DNA from: Bradyrhizobium elkanii WSM2783
GTDB lineage: Bacteria > Pseudomonadota > Alphaproteobacteria > Rhizobiales > Xanthobacteraceae
Direction: 5' to 3'
Length of the DNA stretch: 64,000 nucleotides
NCBI RefSeq assembly: GCF_000472865.1
Contig: NZ_AXAP01000027.1
Location: forward strand, 40,780-104,779
Part shown: piece by piece, positions 50,218-58,407 of the stretch
Layout: each line of letters begins with the position of its first letter
Numbering within the stretch: position 1 is the stretch's first letter
The notes under the pieces: model-generated
Database searches by the model: none
The model's input: only the letters and a program-made list of their open reading frames with translations
What the model was told of the DNA's origin: nothing
Translations under genes and position numbers: made by a program

Positions 50218-51062
50218 GCCAGTTGCCAAAGCCGGATTCGCAGGCGCTGCGGACGAAATACCCTGACGTTTTCGACCGCCCGGCCTCGGCGCGCCTCGCC
50301 ACGCCCTTGATGCTGCTGGCGGCATTAGCGGTCTTCGCCTTCGGCCTGTTCGATCTCGATTTCTCGCCGACCAAGCTGGTGAGCGGCCTGCGTGAGCTCG
50401 GCTGGATCACGCTGATGATGGTCCCGCCCGATCCCGGCTCGTCGCTGCCGACCTATCTCTCCGCGCTCGGCGAGACGCTGTCGATCGCGCTGCTCGGCAC
50501 GACGCTGGCCGCGTTCATGGCGCTGCCGGTCAGCCTGCTCGCCGCGCGCAACATCGTGCCCTCCGCCATCTTCCGTTTCCCGGTGCGACGTTTCCTGGAT
50601 ACGATCCGCGGCGTCGACACGCTGATCTGGGCCTTGGTGTGGATCAATGTCGTCGGTCTCGGCCCGTTCGCCGGCGTGCTCGCCATCGCGGTGTCGGATT
50701 TCGGCGCCTTCGGCAAATTGTTCTCCGAGGCCATTGAAGGCGCCGACAAGAAGCAGGTCGAGGGCATCAGAGCTTCCGGCGGCGGCGTCCTGCACGAGAT
50801 CCGCTTCGGCCTGATCCCGCAGGTCCTGCCCGTGATCGCGGGTCAGGTGCTCTATTTCATCGAATCGAACACGCGTTCGGCCACGATCATCGGCATCGTC
50901 GGTGCCGGCGGCATCGGGCTGCAGCTCGCCGAACAAATCCGCGTGCTGGAATGGCAGAAGGTGTCGTTCCTGATCTTGATGATCCTGATCGCGGTCGCCG
51001 TGATCGACTGGATCTCGACCAAACTCCGCTTCGCCATCATCGGCCAGCGCGCGCTGGCGTAG
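50214..51062 (+). CDS. phnE: Phosphonate ABC transporter permease (second PhnE)
   Basis: The start ATG at 50214 overlaps the first phnE and gives 282 residues. It has a membrane helix (PLMLLAALAVFAFGLFDL, ~30-47), then the conserved permease core with VGLGPFAGVLAIAVSDFGAFGKLFSEAIEGADKKQVEGIRASGG (~145-188) containing the EAA loop. It is homologous to the first PhnE but clearly diverged. A longer reading frame exists upstream but it runs through the first phnE gene in another frame and is not real. Confidence 0.94.
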   Translation: MSQLPKPDSQALRTKYPDVFDRPASARLATPLMLLAALAVFAFGLFDLDFSPTKLVSGLRELGWITLMMVPPDPGSSLPTYLSALGETLSIALLGTTLAAFMALPVSLLAARNIVPSAIFRFPVRRFLDTIRGVDTLIWALVWINVVGLGPFAGVLAIAVSDFGAFGKLFSEAIEGADKKQVEGIRASGGGVLHEIRFGLIPQVLPVIAGQVLYFIESNTRSATIIGIVGAGGIGLQLAEQIRVLEWQKVSFLILMILIAVAVIDWISTKLRFAIIGQRALA

Positions 51063-51068
51063 GAGTCA

Positions 51069-51225
51069 CCTCGCCCCGCTCTTGCGGGGAGAGGTCGGCG
51101 CGAAGCGCCGGGTGAGGGGCCTCTCCGCGCACTCTCGCCTATCGAATTTGCAGAAGCAGCCCCTCACCCTAACCCGCGCAGAGTGAGCTTTGCTCGTCTC
51201 GCCCCCGCGAAGAGCGGGGAGAGGA
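51069..51225. repeat. Paired inverted extragenic palindromic repeat
   Basis: A reversed unit (CCCCGCTCTTGCGGGGAGAG, then GGCGCGAAGCGCC and GGGTGAGG) is followed after a spacer by a forward unit (CCCCTCACCCTAACCCGCGC, later CCGCGAAGAGCGGGGAGAGG). It lies between the convergent phnE and phnF genes and is the fourth paired copy in the window. Confidence 0.75.
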
Positions 51226-51235
51226 AAGAACTGGA

Positions 51236-51967
51236 TTACCCGTTCTCCACCAAGAACTCCACGCGCTCCGCCGCAAAACGGGAGCGCTTTGTCACCAGCG
51301 GCTTGTCGTCCGGATCGACGTCGGTCGAGTCGACCACGAGGATCGGGCGGCCGAGCGCCAGGTCGAGCCGCGCGGCGTCGGTGGCGTCGACGATGCCGGC
51401 GGTGATCCGCGTCGAGGCGCGGCGGTAGTCGCGGATGCCGAAATGTTCGAGCAGTTTCGTCATCGAGCGGACGCTGGCGAACACCTCTCCCGCGCCCGGA
51501 AAGCGCTCGGTCGAAAGCCAGGAGGTGGAGACGCAGATCGGCGCACGGTCGGCGAACCGCAGCGACTCGATCCGGACCAGTGGAGCGCCGACCTTCAGTC
51601 CGAGTTCCCGCGCCAATTCCCGGCTCGCCACGTCTTCCGAGGCATCGATCAATTGCCCGCGTGGCTCGCGGCCGCCGGCGCCGACGATCTCCGAGAACCG
51701 CGTGCGCGAGCGCAGCGGATAGGCGATTTTCTGCACCTCGACATAAGTGCCGCTGCCGCGTTCGGCACGCACCAGTCCGCGCTCGGCGAGCGCCGCCAGG
51801 GCGCGCCGCACCGTGTGCCGGTTCACGCGGTAGGTCTCCGCAATCTCCATCTCGCCCGGCAGCTTCTCGCCGGCGGCAAAGCGGCCCTCGGCGATGCCGC
51901 GCTCGATGCCGTCGGCGACCAGGCGCCACAGCGCGACGCCCGATGAGGCGGTGTCCTGCACACTCAT
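51236..51967 (-). CDS. phnF: Phosphonate operon repressor, GntR/HutC family
   Basis: The 243-residue protein has an N-terminal winged helix (LWRLVADGIERGIAEGRFAAGEKLPGEMEIAETYRVNRHTVRRALAALAERGLV, ~13-66) and a C-terminal UTRA effector domain (~85-240, with AFPGAGEVF-like RFPGAGEVF). This is PhnF architecture. It is divergent from phnG with a 10-bp-armed palindrome in the gap, which is its likely operator, and it may sense phosphonates or ribose phosphonates. Confidence 0.92.
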   Translation of the reverse strand: MSVQDTASSGVALWRLVADGIERGIAEGRFAAGEKLPGEMEIAETYRVNRHTVRRALAALAERGLVRAERGSGTYVEVQKIAYPLRSRTRFSEIVGAGGREPRGQLIDASEDVASRELARELGLKVGAPLVRIESLRFADRAPICVSTSWLSTERFPGAGEVFASVRSMTKLLEHFGIRDYRRASTRITAGIVDATDAARLDLALGRPILVVDSTDVDPDDKPLVTKRSRFAAERVEFLVENG

Positions 51968-52000
51968 ATCGGAAACCCAGTCCTGTCGAAAATCATGCCT

Positions 52001-52018
52001 CTGTCATGAAACAGTCAT
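52001..52018 (+). promoter_or_regulatory. Pho box of the phnG operon
   Basis: CTGTCAT (52001-52007), GAAA and CAGTCAT (52012-52018) fit the CTGTCAT-N4-CTGTCAT PhoB consensus with one mismatch per core at most. A -10-like TTATCA lies 10 bp after it (52028-52033), the normal spacing for a PhoB-activated promoter without a -35 box. Confidence 0.8.
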
Positions 52019-52032
52019 GGCGTTTGCTTATC

Positions 52033-52058
52033 AAGTTGTCTAGTATCATAGACAACTT
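52033..52058. promoter_or_regulatory. Likely PhnF operator
   Basis: AAGTTGTCTA (52033-52042) and TAGACAACTT (52049-52058) are perfect 10-bp inverted repeats separated by GTATCA. GntR/HutC regulators bind such sites. It overlaps the expected transcription start of phnG and lies 66-91 bp from the divergent phnF start, so PhnF would repress phnG and perhaps itself. Confidence 0.8.
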
Positions 52059-52080
52059 CAGTCAGGCAAGGTTCCGCGAG

Positions 52081-52542
52081 ATGACGAAGACCGAGCAAGA
52101 CAGCAGGCGGGCGCAGCGCCGGGCGGGAATGGCGGTGCTCGCCCAGTCGGACGCTGCCGACATTTCGGCCCGGCTCAGCGAGATGGCGCTGCCCGCTCAC
52201 AAGACCCTGCGTGAACCGGAAAACGGTCTCGTCATGGTGCGCGGCCGGGTCGGCGGCGATGGCGCGCCCTTCAATATCGGCGAGGCGACTGTCTCGCGCG
52301 CGGCGGTGCTGCTTTCGACCGGCCAGGTCGGTTTCGGCTACACGCTCGGACGCGACCATGAGAAGGCGCGGCTGATCGCGTTGTGCGACGCCATGGCGCA
52401 ATCGGACGATTTTGCCGATGCGGTCGAGCAGGAGGTGATCGCGCCGCTGCGCACGGCCATGATCGCCAAGCGGGACCGGGTGGCCGCGGAGACGGCGGCG
52501 ACGCGGGTTGATTTCTATACGATGGTGCGCGGTGAGGGCTGA
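52081..52542 (+). CDS. phnG: C-P lyase system protein PhnG
   Basis: The ATG at 52081 follows GCGAG and gives 153 residues, the usual PhnG length. RRAGMAVLAQSDAADISARL (~13-32), PENGLVMVRGRVGGDGAPFNIGEATVSRAAV (~46-76) and GYTLGRDHEKARLIALCDAMAQ (~83-104) are family motifs. PhnG is part of the PhnGHIJ core complex that binds ATP and phosphonate to form ribose 1-phosphonate triphosphate. It is first of the operon. Confidence 0.95.
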   Translation: MTKTEQDSRRAQRRAGMAVLAQSDAADISARLSEMALPAHKTLREPENGLVMVRGRVGGDGAPFNIGEATVSRAAVLLSTGQVGFGYTLGRDHEKARLIALCDAMAQSDDFADAVEQEVIAPLRTAMIAKRDRVAAETAATRVDFYTMVRGEG

Positions 52543-52546
52543 AGAC

Positions 52547-53152
52547 ATGACGGCGATTGCCGAACTGCCGCCGGGCTTCTCCGACAAGGTCTTGTCGGCG
52601 CAGGCGACATTCCGTTCCGTAATGAACGCGATGGCGCGTCCGGGGAAGGTCGAGCGAATCGCGGCGTCGGCCGGCGCGCCTGATGGCGTGATGCACGGCG
52701 CGGCCGCGATCGCGCTGACGCTGTTCGATCACGATACGCCGATCTGGCTCGACGGCGCGATGTCGACCCCCGAAGTCGCCAAATGGCTCAAGTTCCATAC
52801 CGGCGCGCCCATCACCGGCGATCCCGCGATTGCAAGCTTTGCGCTGATCGGCGATCCCGAGAATCTTCCCGCGCTCGATCGTTTCGCGCTCGGCAGCGGT
52901 GAATATCCCGATCGCTCGACCACGCTGATCCTGCAGATTGGCAGCCTCTCGCAAGGCGCGGCCTACGAACTGCGCGGCCCGGGCATCGACGGCTCCACCG
53001 TGCTGACAGCGACGATCGAGCCGCACGACCTGTTCGACCAACTCGCCGTCAACGCCACGCTGTTCCCGCGCGGCATCGACGTCGTGCTGGTCGCGGGTGA
53101 TGAGATTGTTGCGATCCCGCGCACCACGCGGCTCGCTCATGGGAAGGACTGA
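52547..53152 (+). CDS. phnH: C-P lyase system protein PhnH
   Basis: The start at 52547 gives 201 residues, four bases after phnG. LPPGFSDKVLSAQATFRSVMNAMARPGKVERI (~7-38), IALTLFDHDTPIWL (~60-73), and FPRGIDVVLVAGDEIVAIPRTTRL (~172-195) are PhnH motifs. PhnH forms the dimeric centre of the PhnGHIJ complex. No unusual feature is seen. Confidence 0.95.
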   Translation: MTAIAELPPGFSDKVLSAQATFRSVMNAMARPGKVERIAASAGAPDGVMHGAAAIALTLFDHDTPIWLDGAMSTPEVAKWLKFHTGAPITGDPAIASFALIGDPENLPALDRFALGSGEYPDRSTTLILQIGSLSQGAAYELRGPGIDGSTVLTATIEPHDLFDQLAVNATLFPRGIDVVLVAGDEIVAIPRTTRLAHGKD

Positions 53153-53154
53153 CG

Positions 53155-54258
53155 ATGTACGTTGCGGTCAAGGGCGGCGAACGCGCCATCGAGAACGCCC
53201 ATCGCCTGCTCGCGCATGAACGGCGCGGCGAGCGCGAGGTGCCGGAGCTTACGCTTGCGCAGATTTCCGAACAGCTTGCGCTCGGCGTCGATCGCGTGAT
53301 GGCGGAAGGTTCGCTCTATGACCGCGAGCTGGCCGCGCTCGCGATCAAGCAGGCGCGCGGCGACCTGATCGAGGCGATCTTCCTGGTTCGCGCCTTCCGC
53401 GCCACGCTGCCGCGCTTCGGCGCCACCGAGCCGGTCGATACCGGCAACATGCAGATCCGCCGCCGCATCTCCGCGACCTTCAAGGACATTCCCGGCGGCC
53501 AGATCCTCGGCCCCACCTTCGACTACACTCACCGCCTGCTCGACCCGCAGCTTGCCGAGGGTTTTGTGCCGGAGGCGCCTGCGACCGGCGAAACATCGTC
53601 CGCCGAGACGCCGCGCGTCACCGACATCCTCGCTCACGATGGTCTGATCGAAGCGTCGCCGCCGGCAGAAGCGGACGCGCCGATCGGCGATCTCACGCGC
53701 GAGCCGCTCAGCTTCCCCGCCGACCGCGATCTGCGGCTGCAGAATCTCGCGCGCGCCGACGAAGGTTTCCTGCTCGCGCTCGGCTACTCCACCCAGCGTG
53801 GCTATGGCCGCAACCATCCCTTCGCCGGCGAGATCCGCTTCGGCGAGGTCGATGTCGAATTCTTCGCCGAGGATGCGGGTTTTGCCGTTCCACTCGGGAG
53901 AATCGAACTCACCGAGTGCCAGATGGTCAATCAGTTCAAGGGCTCGGCGACGGAAGCGCCGTGCTTCACCCGCGGCTACGGGCTGGCCTTCGGCCAGAGC
54001 GAGCGCAAGACCATGTCGATGGCGCTGGTCGATCGTGCACTGCGCGCGCGCGAGCTCGGGGAGGAGGTGAGGGCGCCGGCGCAGGACGAGGAATTCGTGA
54101 TGTCGCATTCCGACAATGTGCAGGCGACCGGCTTCGTCGAGCATCTCAAGCTGCCGCATTATGTCGACTTCCAGTCCGAGCTCGGCCTGCTGCGCAGGCT
54201 GCGCAAGGAATTCACTGACGCCAACGCATCGGAGCCGCTGCAGGAGGCCGCCGAATGA
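53155..54258 (+). CDS. phnI: C-P lyase system protein PhnI
   Basis: The 367-residue protein has MYVAVKGGERAIENAHRLL at its start, QIRRRISATFKDIPGGQILGPTFDYTHRLLDPQL (~100-134) and ARADEGFLLALGYSTQRGYGRNHPFAGEIR (~200-229), all normal for PhnI. PhnI is the nucleosidase that attaches the phosphonate to ribose triphosphate in place of adenine. The end overlaps phnJ by 4 bp. Confidence 0.95.
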   Translation: MYVAVKGGERAIENAHRLLAHERRGEREVPELTLAQISEQLALGVDRVMAEGSLYDRELAALAIKQARGDLIEAIFLVRAFRATLPRFGATEPVDTGNMQIRRRISATFKDIPGGQILGPTFDYTHRLLDPQLAEGFVPEAPATGETSSAETPRVTDILAHDGLIEASPPAEADAPIGDLTREPLSFPADRDLRLQNLARADEGFLLALGYSTQRGYGRNHPFAGEIRFGEVDVEFFAEDAGFAVPLGRIELTECQMVNQFKGSATEAPCFTRGYGLAFGQSERKTMSMALVDRALRARELGEEVRAPAQDEEFVMSHSDNVQATGFVEHLKLPHYVDFQSELGLLRRLRKEFTDANASEPLQEAAE

Positions 54259-55139
54259 ACGCGCCGTCGTATAATTTCGCCTATCTCGACGAACAGACCA
54301 AGCGGATGATCCGCCGCGCGATCCTGAAGGCGATCGCGATCCCCGGCTACCAGGTGCCGTTCGCGAGCCGCGAGATGCCGATGCCCTATGGCTGGGGCAC
54401 CGGCGGCGTGCAAGTGACCGCCGCGATCCTCGGCCCCGATGACGTCTTGAAGGTGATCGACCAGGGCTCGGACGATACGACGAATGCGATCTCGATCCGC
54501 AAATTCTTCGGCAAGACCGCGGGCGTCGCGACCACGACGTCGACCACGGAAGCAACCGTAATCCAGACTCGCCACCGCATCCCAGAGGCGTCGCTGCATG
54601 AGGGGCAGGTGCTGGTCTATCAGGTGCCGATCCCCGAGCCGCTGCGCTTCCTCGAGCCGCGCGAGACCGAGACGCGGCGCATGCATGCACTCGCCGAATA
54701 CGGCTTGATGCATGTCAAGCTGTACGAGGACATCGCGCGCTTCGGCCATATCGCCACCGCCTATGCCTATCCGGTGAAGGTGAACGCGCGCTATGTGATG
54801 GACCCGTCGCCGACGCCGAAATTCGACAATCCGAAGATGGACAATTGCGCGGCGCTGCAATTGTTCGGCGCCGGCCGCGAGAAGCGCATCTATGCGATCC
54901 CGCCCTACACGACCGTGGTCTCGCTCGATTTCGAGGACCATCCGTTCAAGCCCTACCGCTTCGACGCGCCGTGCGCGCTCTGCGGCGCGGAGAATTCCTA
55001 TCTCGACGAGATCGTCACCGACGACAAGGGCGGGCGGATGTTCGTCTGCTCCGATACCGACTATTGCGAGCAGCGCCAGGCCGAAGGCCATCGCGGCCAC
55101 CAGAGCGCAGCGCCGCACAAGGAGAGGGCGCATGTCTGA
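54255..55139 (+). CDS. phnJ: Carbon-phosphorus lyase, radical SAM enzyme PhnJ
   Basis: PhnJ cleaves the C-P bond of ribose 1-alkylphosphonate 5-phosphate with S-adenosylmethionine chemistry. The 294-residue protein has the unusual C-x2-C-x21-C-x5-C arrangement (CALC, then VCSDTDYC; residues ~238-270) that binds the [4Fe-4S] cluster, and GWGTGGVQVTAAILGPDDVLKVIDQG-like segments near 40-70. These are complete. The gene overlaps phnI by 4 bp and phnK by 8 bp. Confidence 0.97.
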   Translation: MNAPSYNFAYLDEQTKRMIRRAILKAIAIPGYQVPFASREMPMPYGWGTGGVQVTAAILGPDDVLKVIDQGSDDTTNAISIRKFFGKTAGVATTTSTTEATVIQTRHRIPEASLHEGQVLVYQVPIPEPLRFLEPRETETRRMHALAEYGLMHVKLYEDIARFGHIATAYAYPVKVNARYVMDPSPTPKFDNPKMDNCAALQLFGAGREKRIYAIPPYTTVVSLDFEDHPFKPYRFDAPCALCGAENSYLDEIVTDDKGGRMFVCSDTDYCEQRQAEGHRGHQSAAPHKERAHV

Positions 55140-55932
55140 GCCGGTGACCACGCCCGACGACGATCAGCCGCTCTTGATTGCGGACGGCCTGTCGAAGAAT
55201 TTCGGCCGGCTGGCCGCCTGCCGCGACGTGTCGTTCTCGCTCCATCCCGGCGAGGTGCTGGCGATCGTCGGCGAGTCCGGCTCGGGCAAGTCGACCTTGC
55301 TGCAACTATTGTCGGCCCAGCTTGCGCCGAGCGCGGGCAGCGTGTCCTATCGCATGCGCGATGGTGTGCTGCGTGATCTTGCTTCGCTCGGCGAAGCCGA
55401 GCGGCGCTTCCTGTTCCGCACCGATTGGGGCTATGTGCACCAGGATCCCGCACAGGGCCTGCGCATGGCGGTCTCCGCCGGCGCCAATGTCGGCGAGCGG
55501 CTGATGGCGATCGGCTGGAATCACTATGGCCGCATCCGCGACACCGCAACGACATGGCTCGAGCGCGTCGAGATCGACGTCGGCCGCATCGACGATGCGC
55601 CGAAGACCTATTCGGGCGGTATGCGGCAGCGCCTGCAGATCGCGCGCAACCTCGTCACTGCGCCGCGGCTGGTGTTCATGGACGAGCCGACCGGTGGGCT
55701 CGACGTCTCCGTGCAGGCCCGCCTGCTCGACCTCATGCGCAATCTCGTCAGCGAGCTCAACCTCGCCGCCATCGTCGTCACCCACGACCTCGCGGTGGCG
55801 CGCCTATTGTCACACCGGGTGATGGTGATGAAGGGCGGCCGCGTCATCGAGACCGGCCTGACCGACCAGGTGCTCGATGATCCACGCGAGCCCTACACCC
55901 AGCTGCTCGTTTCCTCGATCCTGCCGCCATGA
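55132..55932 (+). CDS. phnK: C-P lyase system ATP-binding protein PhnK
   Basis: The ATG at 55132 is inside the end of phnJ and gives 266 residues. It has Walker A GESGSGKSTLL (~45), the QDPAQGLRMAVSAGANVGERL segment typical of PhnK, signature YSGGMRQRLQIARNL (~160) and Walker B LVFMDEPTGGLD (~182). PhnK binds the PhnGHIJ core complex through PhnJ. A longer frame starting inside phnJ is a shadow. Confidence 0.96.
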   Translation: MSEPVTTPDDDQPLLIADGLSKNFGRLAACRDVSFSLHPGEVLAIVGESGSGKSTLLQLLSAQLAPSAGSVSYRMRDGVLRDLASLGEAERRFLFRTDWGYVHQDPAQGLRMAVSAGANVGERLMAIGWNHYGRIRDTATTWLERVEIDVGRIDDAPKTYSGGMRQRLQIARNLVTAPRLVFMDEPTGGLDVSVQARLLDLMRNLVSELNLAAIVVTHDLAVARLLSHRVMVMKGGRVIETGLTDQVLDDPREPYTQLLVSSILPP

Positions 55933-56639
55933 GGGCACCGATGACTGCGATGATCGAAATCTCCAACGCGGCAAAGACCTTCACCATGCATCTGCAGGGC
56001 GGGGTCGAACTGCCTGTCGTGAGCAACGTCTCGTTCCATGTCGAACCGGGCGAATGCGTCGTGCTGTCCGGGCCGTCAGGGGCCGGCAAGTCGTCGATCC
56101 TGAAGATGATCTTCGGCAACTATCGCTGCGATGCTGGGCGGATCGGCATCCGCCACCAGGGCAAGGTGATCGATCTTTCCAGCGCCGAGCCGCGGCAGGT
56201 CCTGACCATGCGCCGCGCCACCGTCGGTTATGTCAGCCAGTTCCTGCGCGCCGTGCCGCGGGTCGCGACCATCGATGTCGTGGCCGAGCCGCTCGTCGCT
56301 GGCGGCACGCCGCGTGCCGAGGCGCGCGACAAGGCCGCCGCGCTGCTCCGCCGTCTCAACATCCCCGAGCGGCTGTGGCGGCTGCCGCCCTCGACGTTCT
56401 CCGGCGGCGAGCAGCAACGCGTCAACATCGCCCGCGGCTTCGTGTCCGATCTGCCGATCCTGCTGCTGGACGAGCCGACGGCCTCGCTCGATGCGGCCAA
56501 CCGCGCCGTGGTGGTAGAACTGATCGACGAGAAGAAACGCCGCGGCGTCGCAATGGTCGCGATCGTGCATGACGATGAAATCCGTCATCTGATTGCAGAC
56601 CGAATCGTGGATGTCACGTCATTCGCTGCGGCGGCATGA
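55929..56639 (+). CDS. phnL: C-P lyase system ATP-binding protein PhnL
   Basis: The ATG at 55929 overlaps the phnK stop (ATGA) and gives 236 residues; 55941 is an alternative start. Walker A is GPSGAGKSSILK (~42), the signature FSGGEQQRVNIARGF (~157) and Walker B ILLLDEPTASLD (~177). GYVSQFLRAVPRVATIDVVAEPLVAGG is typical of PhnL. It forms a double dimer with PhnK on the core complex. Confidence 0.96.
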   Translation: MRAPMTAMIEISNAAKTFTMHLQGGVELPVVSNVSFHVEPGECVVLSGPSGAGKSSILKMIFGNYRCDAGRIGIRHQGKVIDLSSAEPRQVLTMRRATVGYVSQFLRAVPRVATIDVVAEPLVAGGTPRAEARDKAAALLRRLNIPERLWRLPPSTFSGGEQQRVNIARGFVSDLPILLLDEPTASLDAANRAVVVELIDEKKRRGVAMVAIVHDDEIRHLIADRIVDVTSFAAAA

Positions 56640-56649
56640 GAGGGGTGAG

Positions 56650-57801
56650 ATGACCGCAAGAGAGACCATCATCGGCAATGCGCGCCTTGTGCTGGCCGAT
56701 CGCGTCATCGAGCGCGGTTGGGTCGCGCTCGCCGATGGCCGCATTGCCGAATTCGGTGAGGGGAGCGCCCCCGATGGCAGCGAGGATGCCGGCGGCGATC
56801 TCATCATGCCGGGCATGATCGAGCTGCACACCGATCACCTCGAAGCCCATTACGTGCCGCGCCCGAAAGTGTTCTGGAATCCGGTTGCCTCCGTCATCTC
56901 CTATGACGCGCAGCTTGCGACCTCGGGCATCACCACGGTCCTCGATTCGCTCCGGGTCTGGCGCGAGGACGGTGCCGAGGATGTCGACGGCCGCGCCGGC
57001 ATTCTGGCGGCGGCGATCTCGGCGGCGCGCGAGGGCAATCTGCTCCGTGCGGATCACTTCCTGCACCTGCGCTGCGAAATCCCGATGCCCGATGTGGTGG
57101 CCGAGGCGAAAGAGCTGATCGACCGGCCCGACGTCCGCCTGATGTCGCTGATGGATCACACCCCGGGCCAGCGCCAGTTCCGCGACGAAGTGAAGCTGCG
57201 CGACTACTATCGCGGCAAGGGCGGCGGCATGACCGACGCCCAGCTCGACGAGCTCTTCGCCCGGCGTTTCGCCAACCAAAAGGCCTATGCCGCCACCAAC
57301 ATGCGCGCCATCGTCGCGCTCGCGCATGAATACAATATCCCGCTCGCGAGCCACGACGACACCACCGAGGAGAACGTCGTCGACGCCGTGCGCGACCGCG
57401 TCTCGGTCGCGGAATTCCCGACCACGATGGAAGCCGCCCGCGGCCTGCACGCGGCCGGCATCGACATCCTGATGGGCGCGCCCAACGTGGTGCGCGGCGG
57501 CTCGCATTCCGGCAATATCGCCGCCGTCGATCTCGCCCGCGAGGGGTTGCTCGATATCCTGTCGTCCGACTACATTCCTTCGAGCCTGTTGATGGCGGCG
57601 CTGCAATTGCCGCGGCATGTCCCGGCGATTGATCTCGCCTCCGCGGTGCGCACGGTCACGAAGACGGCGGCCGAGGCGGTGGGGCTCACGGACCGCGGCG
57701 AGATCGCGGTCGGCAAGCGCGCCGACCTGATCCGCGTGCACATCGCGCGCGACCTCCCGGTGGTGCGCAGTGTCTGGCGGGAAGGGGAGCGGGTCGCATG
57801 A
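56650..57801 (+). CDS. phnM: Alpha-D-ribose 1-methylphosphonate 5-triphosphate diphosphatase PhnM
   Basis: The start at 56650 follows GAGGGGTGAG, 10 bp after phnL, and gives 383 residues. The amidohydrolase-fold metal motifs are MIELHTDHLEAHYVPRP (~56-72), HLRCEI (~141), SLMDHTPGQRQ (~165) and ASHDDTTEENV (~232), with APNVVRGGSHSGN near 278. It removes pyrophosphate from ribose 1-phosphonate triphosphate. It is the canonical member of the two PhnM paralogues here. It overlaps phnN by 4 bp. Confidence 0.97.
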   Translation: MTARETIIGNARLVLADRVIERGWVALADGRIAEFGEGSAPDGSEDAGGDLIMPGMIELHTDHLEAHYVPRPKVFWNPVASVISYDAQLATSGITTVLDSLRVWREDGAEDVDGRAGILAAAISAAREGNLLRADHFLHLRCEIPMPDVVAEAKELIDRPDVRLMSLMDHTPGQRQFRDEVKLRDYYRGKGGGMTDAQLDELFARRFANQKAYAATNMRAIVALAHEYNIPLASHDDTTEENVVDAVRDRVSVAEFPTTMEAARGLHAAGIDILMGAPNVVRGGSHSGNIAAVDLAREGLLDILSSDYIPSSLLMAALQLPRHVPAIDLASAVRTVTKTAAEAVGLTDRGEIAVGKRADLIRVHIARDLPVVRSVWREGERVA

Positions 57802-58394
57802 CGGAAGCACAGGCAATCGCAATCGACACACCCATAGCCATCGGCCCCGGCCGCCTGGTGCTGGTGGTCGGCCCGAGCGGCGCCGGCAAGGATACGCTGC
57901 TCGGGCTCGCCAAGGCGGCCTGTGCCGAGGACGGCAATGCGGTCTTCGCGCGCCGCGTGATCACGCGCGCCTCCTCGGCATCCGAGGACAATGAGGAGGT
58001 CAGCGCGGACGCGTTTGCCGAGGCAGTCGCGCGCGGCGACTATGCCATGCATTGGGAGGCACATGGCCACAGCTATGCGCTGCCGCGCGCGGTCGACGAG
58101 GATCTGCGCGCCGGCCGCACCGTGATCGCCAACGTCTCGCGCACGGTGATATCGGTAGCCCGCCGCGCCTACGCCAATGTCGTCGTGGTCCAGATCACCG
58201 CGCCGCCGAACGTGCTGGCCGAACGGCTCGCAATGCGCGGACGCGTGAGCGACGGACGGATCGAGCATCGGCTCGGCCGCACCGTCGATGAGACGACGGC
58301 CGCTCCCGACTTCACCATCGTCAATGTCGGCACCGCCGACTATCACGCGGGCCAGCTCGCGCGGATCATCAAGGGCAGCCGCTGGGACGAGTAA
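57798..58394 (+). CDS. phnN: Ribose 1,5-bisphosphate phosphokinase PhnN
   Basis: The 198-residue kinase has the P-loop VVGPSGAGKDTLLGLAK (~23-39), then RRVITRASSASEDNEEVSADAF (~53-74) and YALPRAVDEDLRAGRTVIANVSRTVI (~94-119), as in PhnN. It phosphorylates ribose 1,5-bisphosphate to PRPP, feeding the C-P lyase product into nucleotide metabolism. The start overlaps the end of phnM. Confidence 0.95.
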   Translation: MTEAQAIAIDTPIAIGPGRLVLVVGPSGAGKDTLLGLAKAACAEDGNAVFARRVITRASSASEDNEEVSADAFAEAVARGDYAMHWEAHGHSYALPRAVDEDLRAGRTVIANVSRTVISVARRAYANVVVVQITAPPNVLAERLAMRGRVSDGRIEHRLGRTVDETTAAPDFTIVNVGTADYHAGQLARIIKGSRWDE

Positions 58395-58407
58395 ACAAGG
58401 GAAGCCG

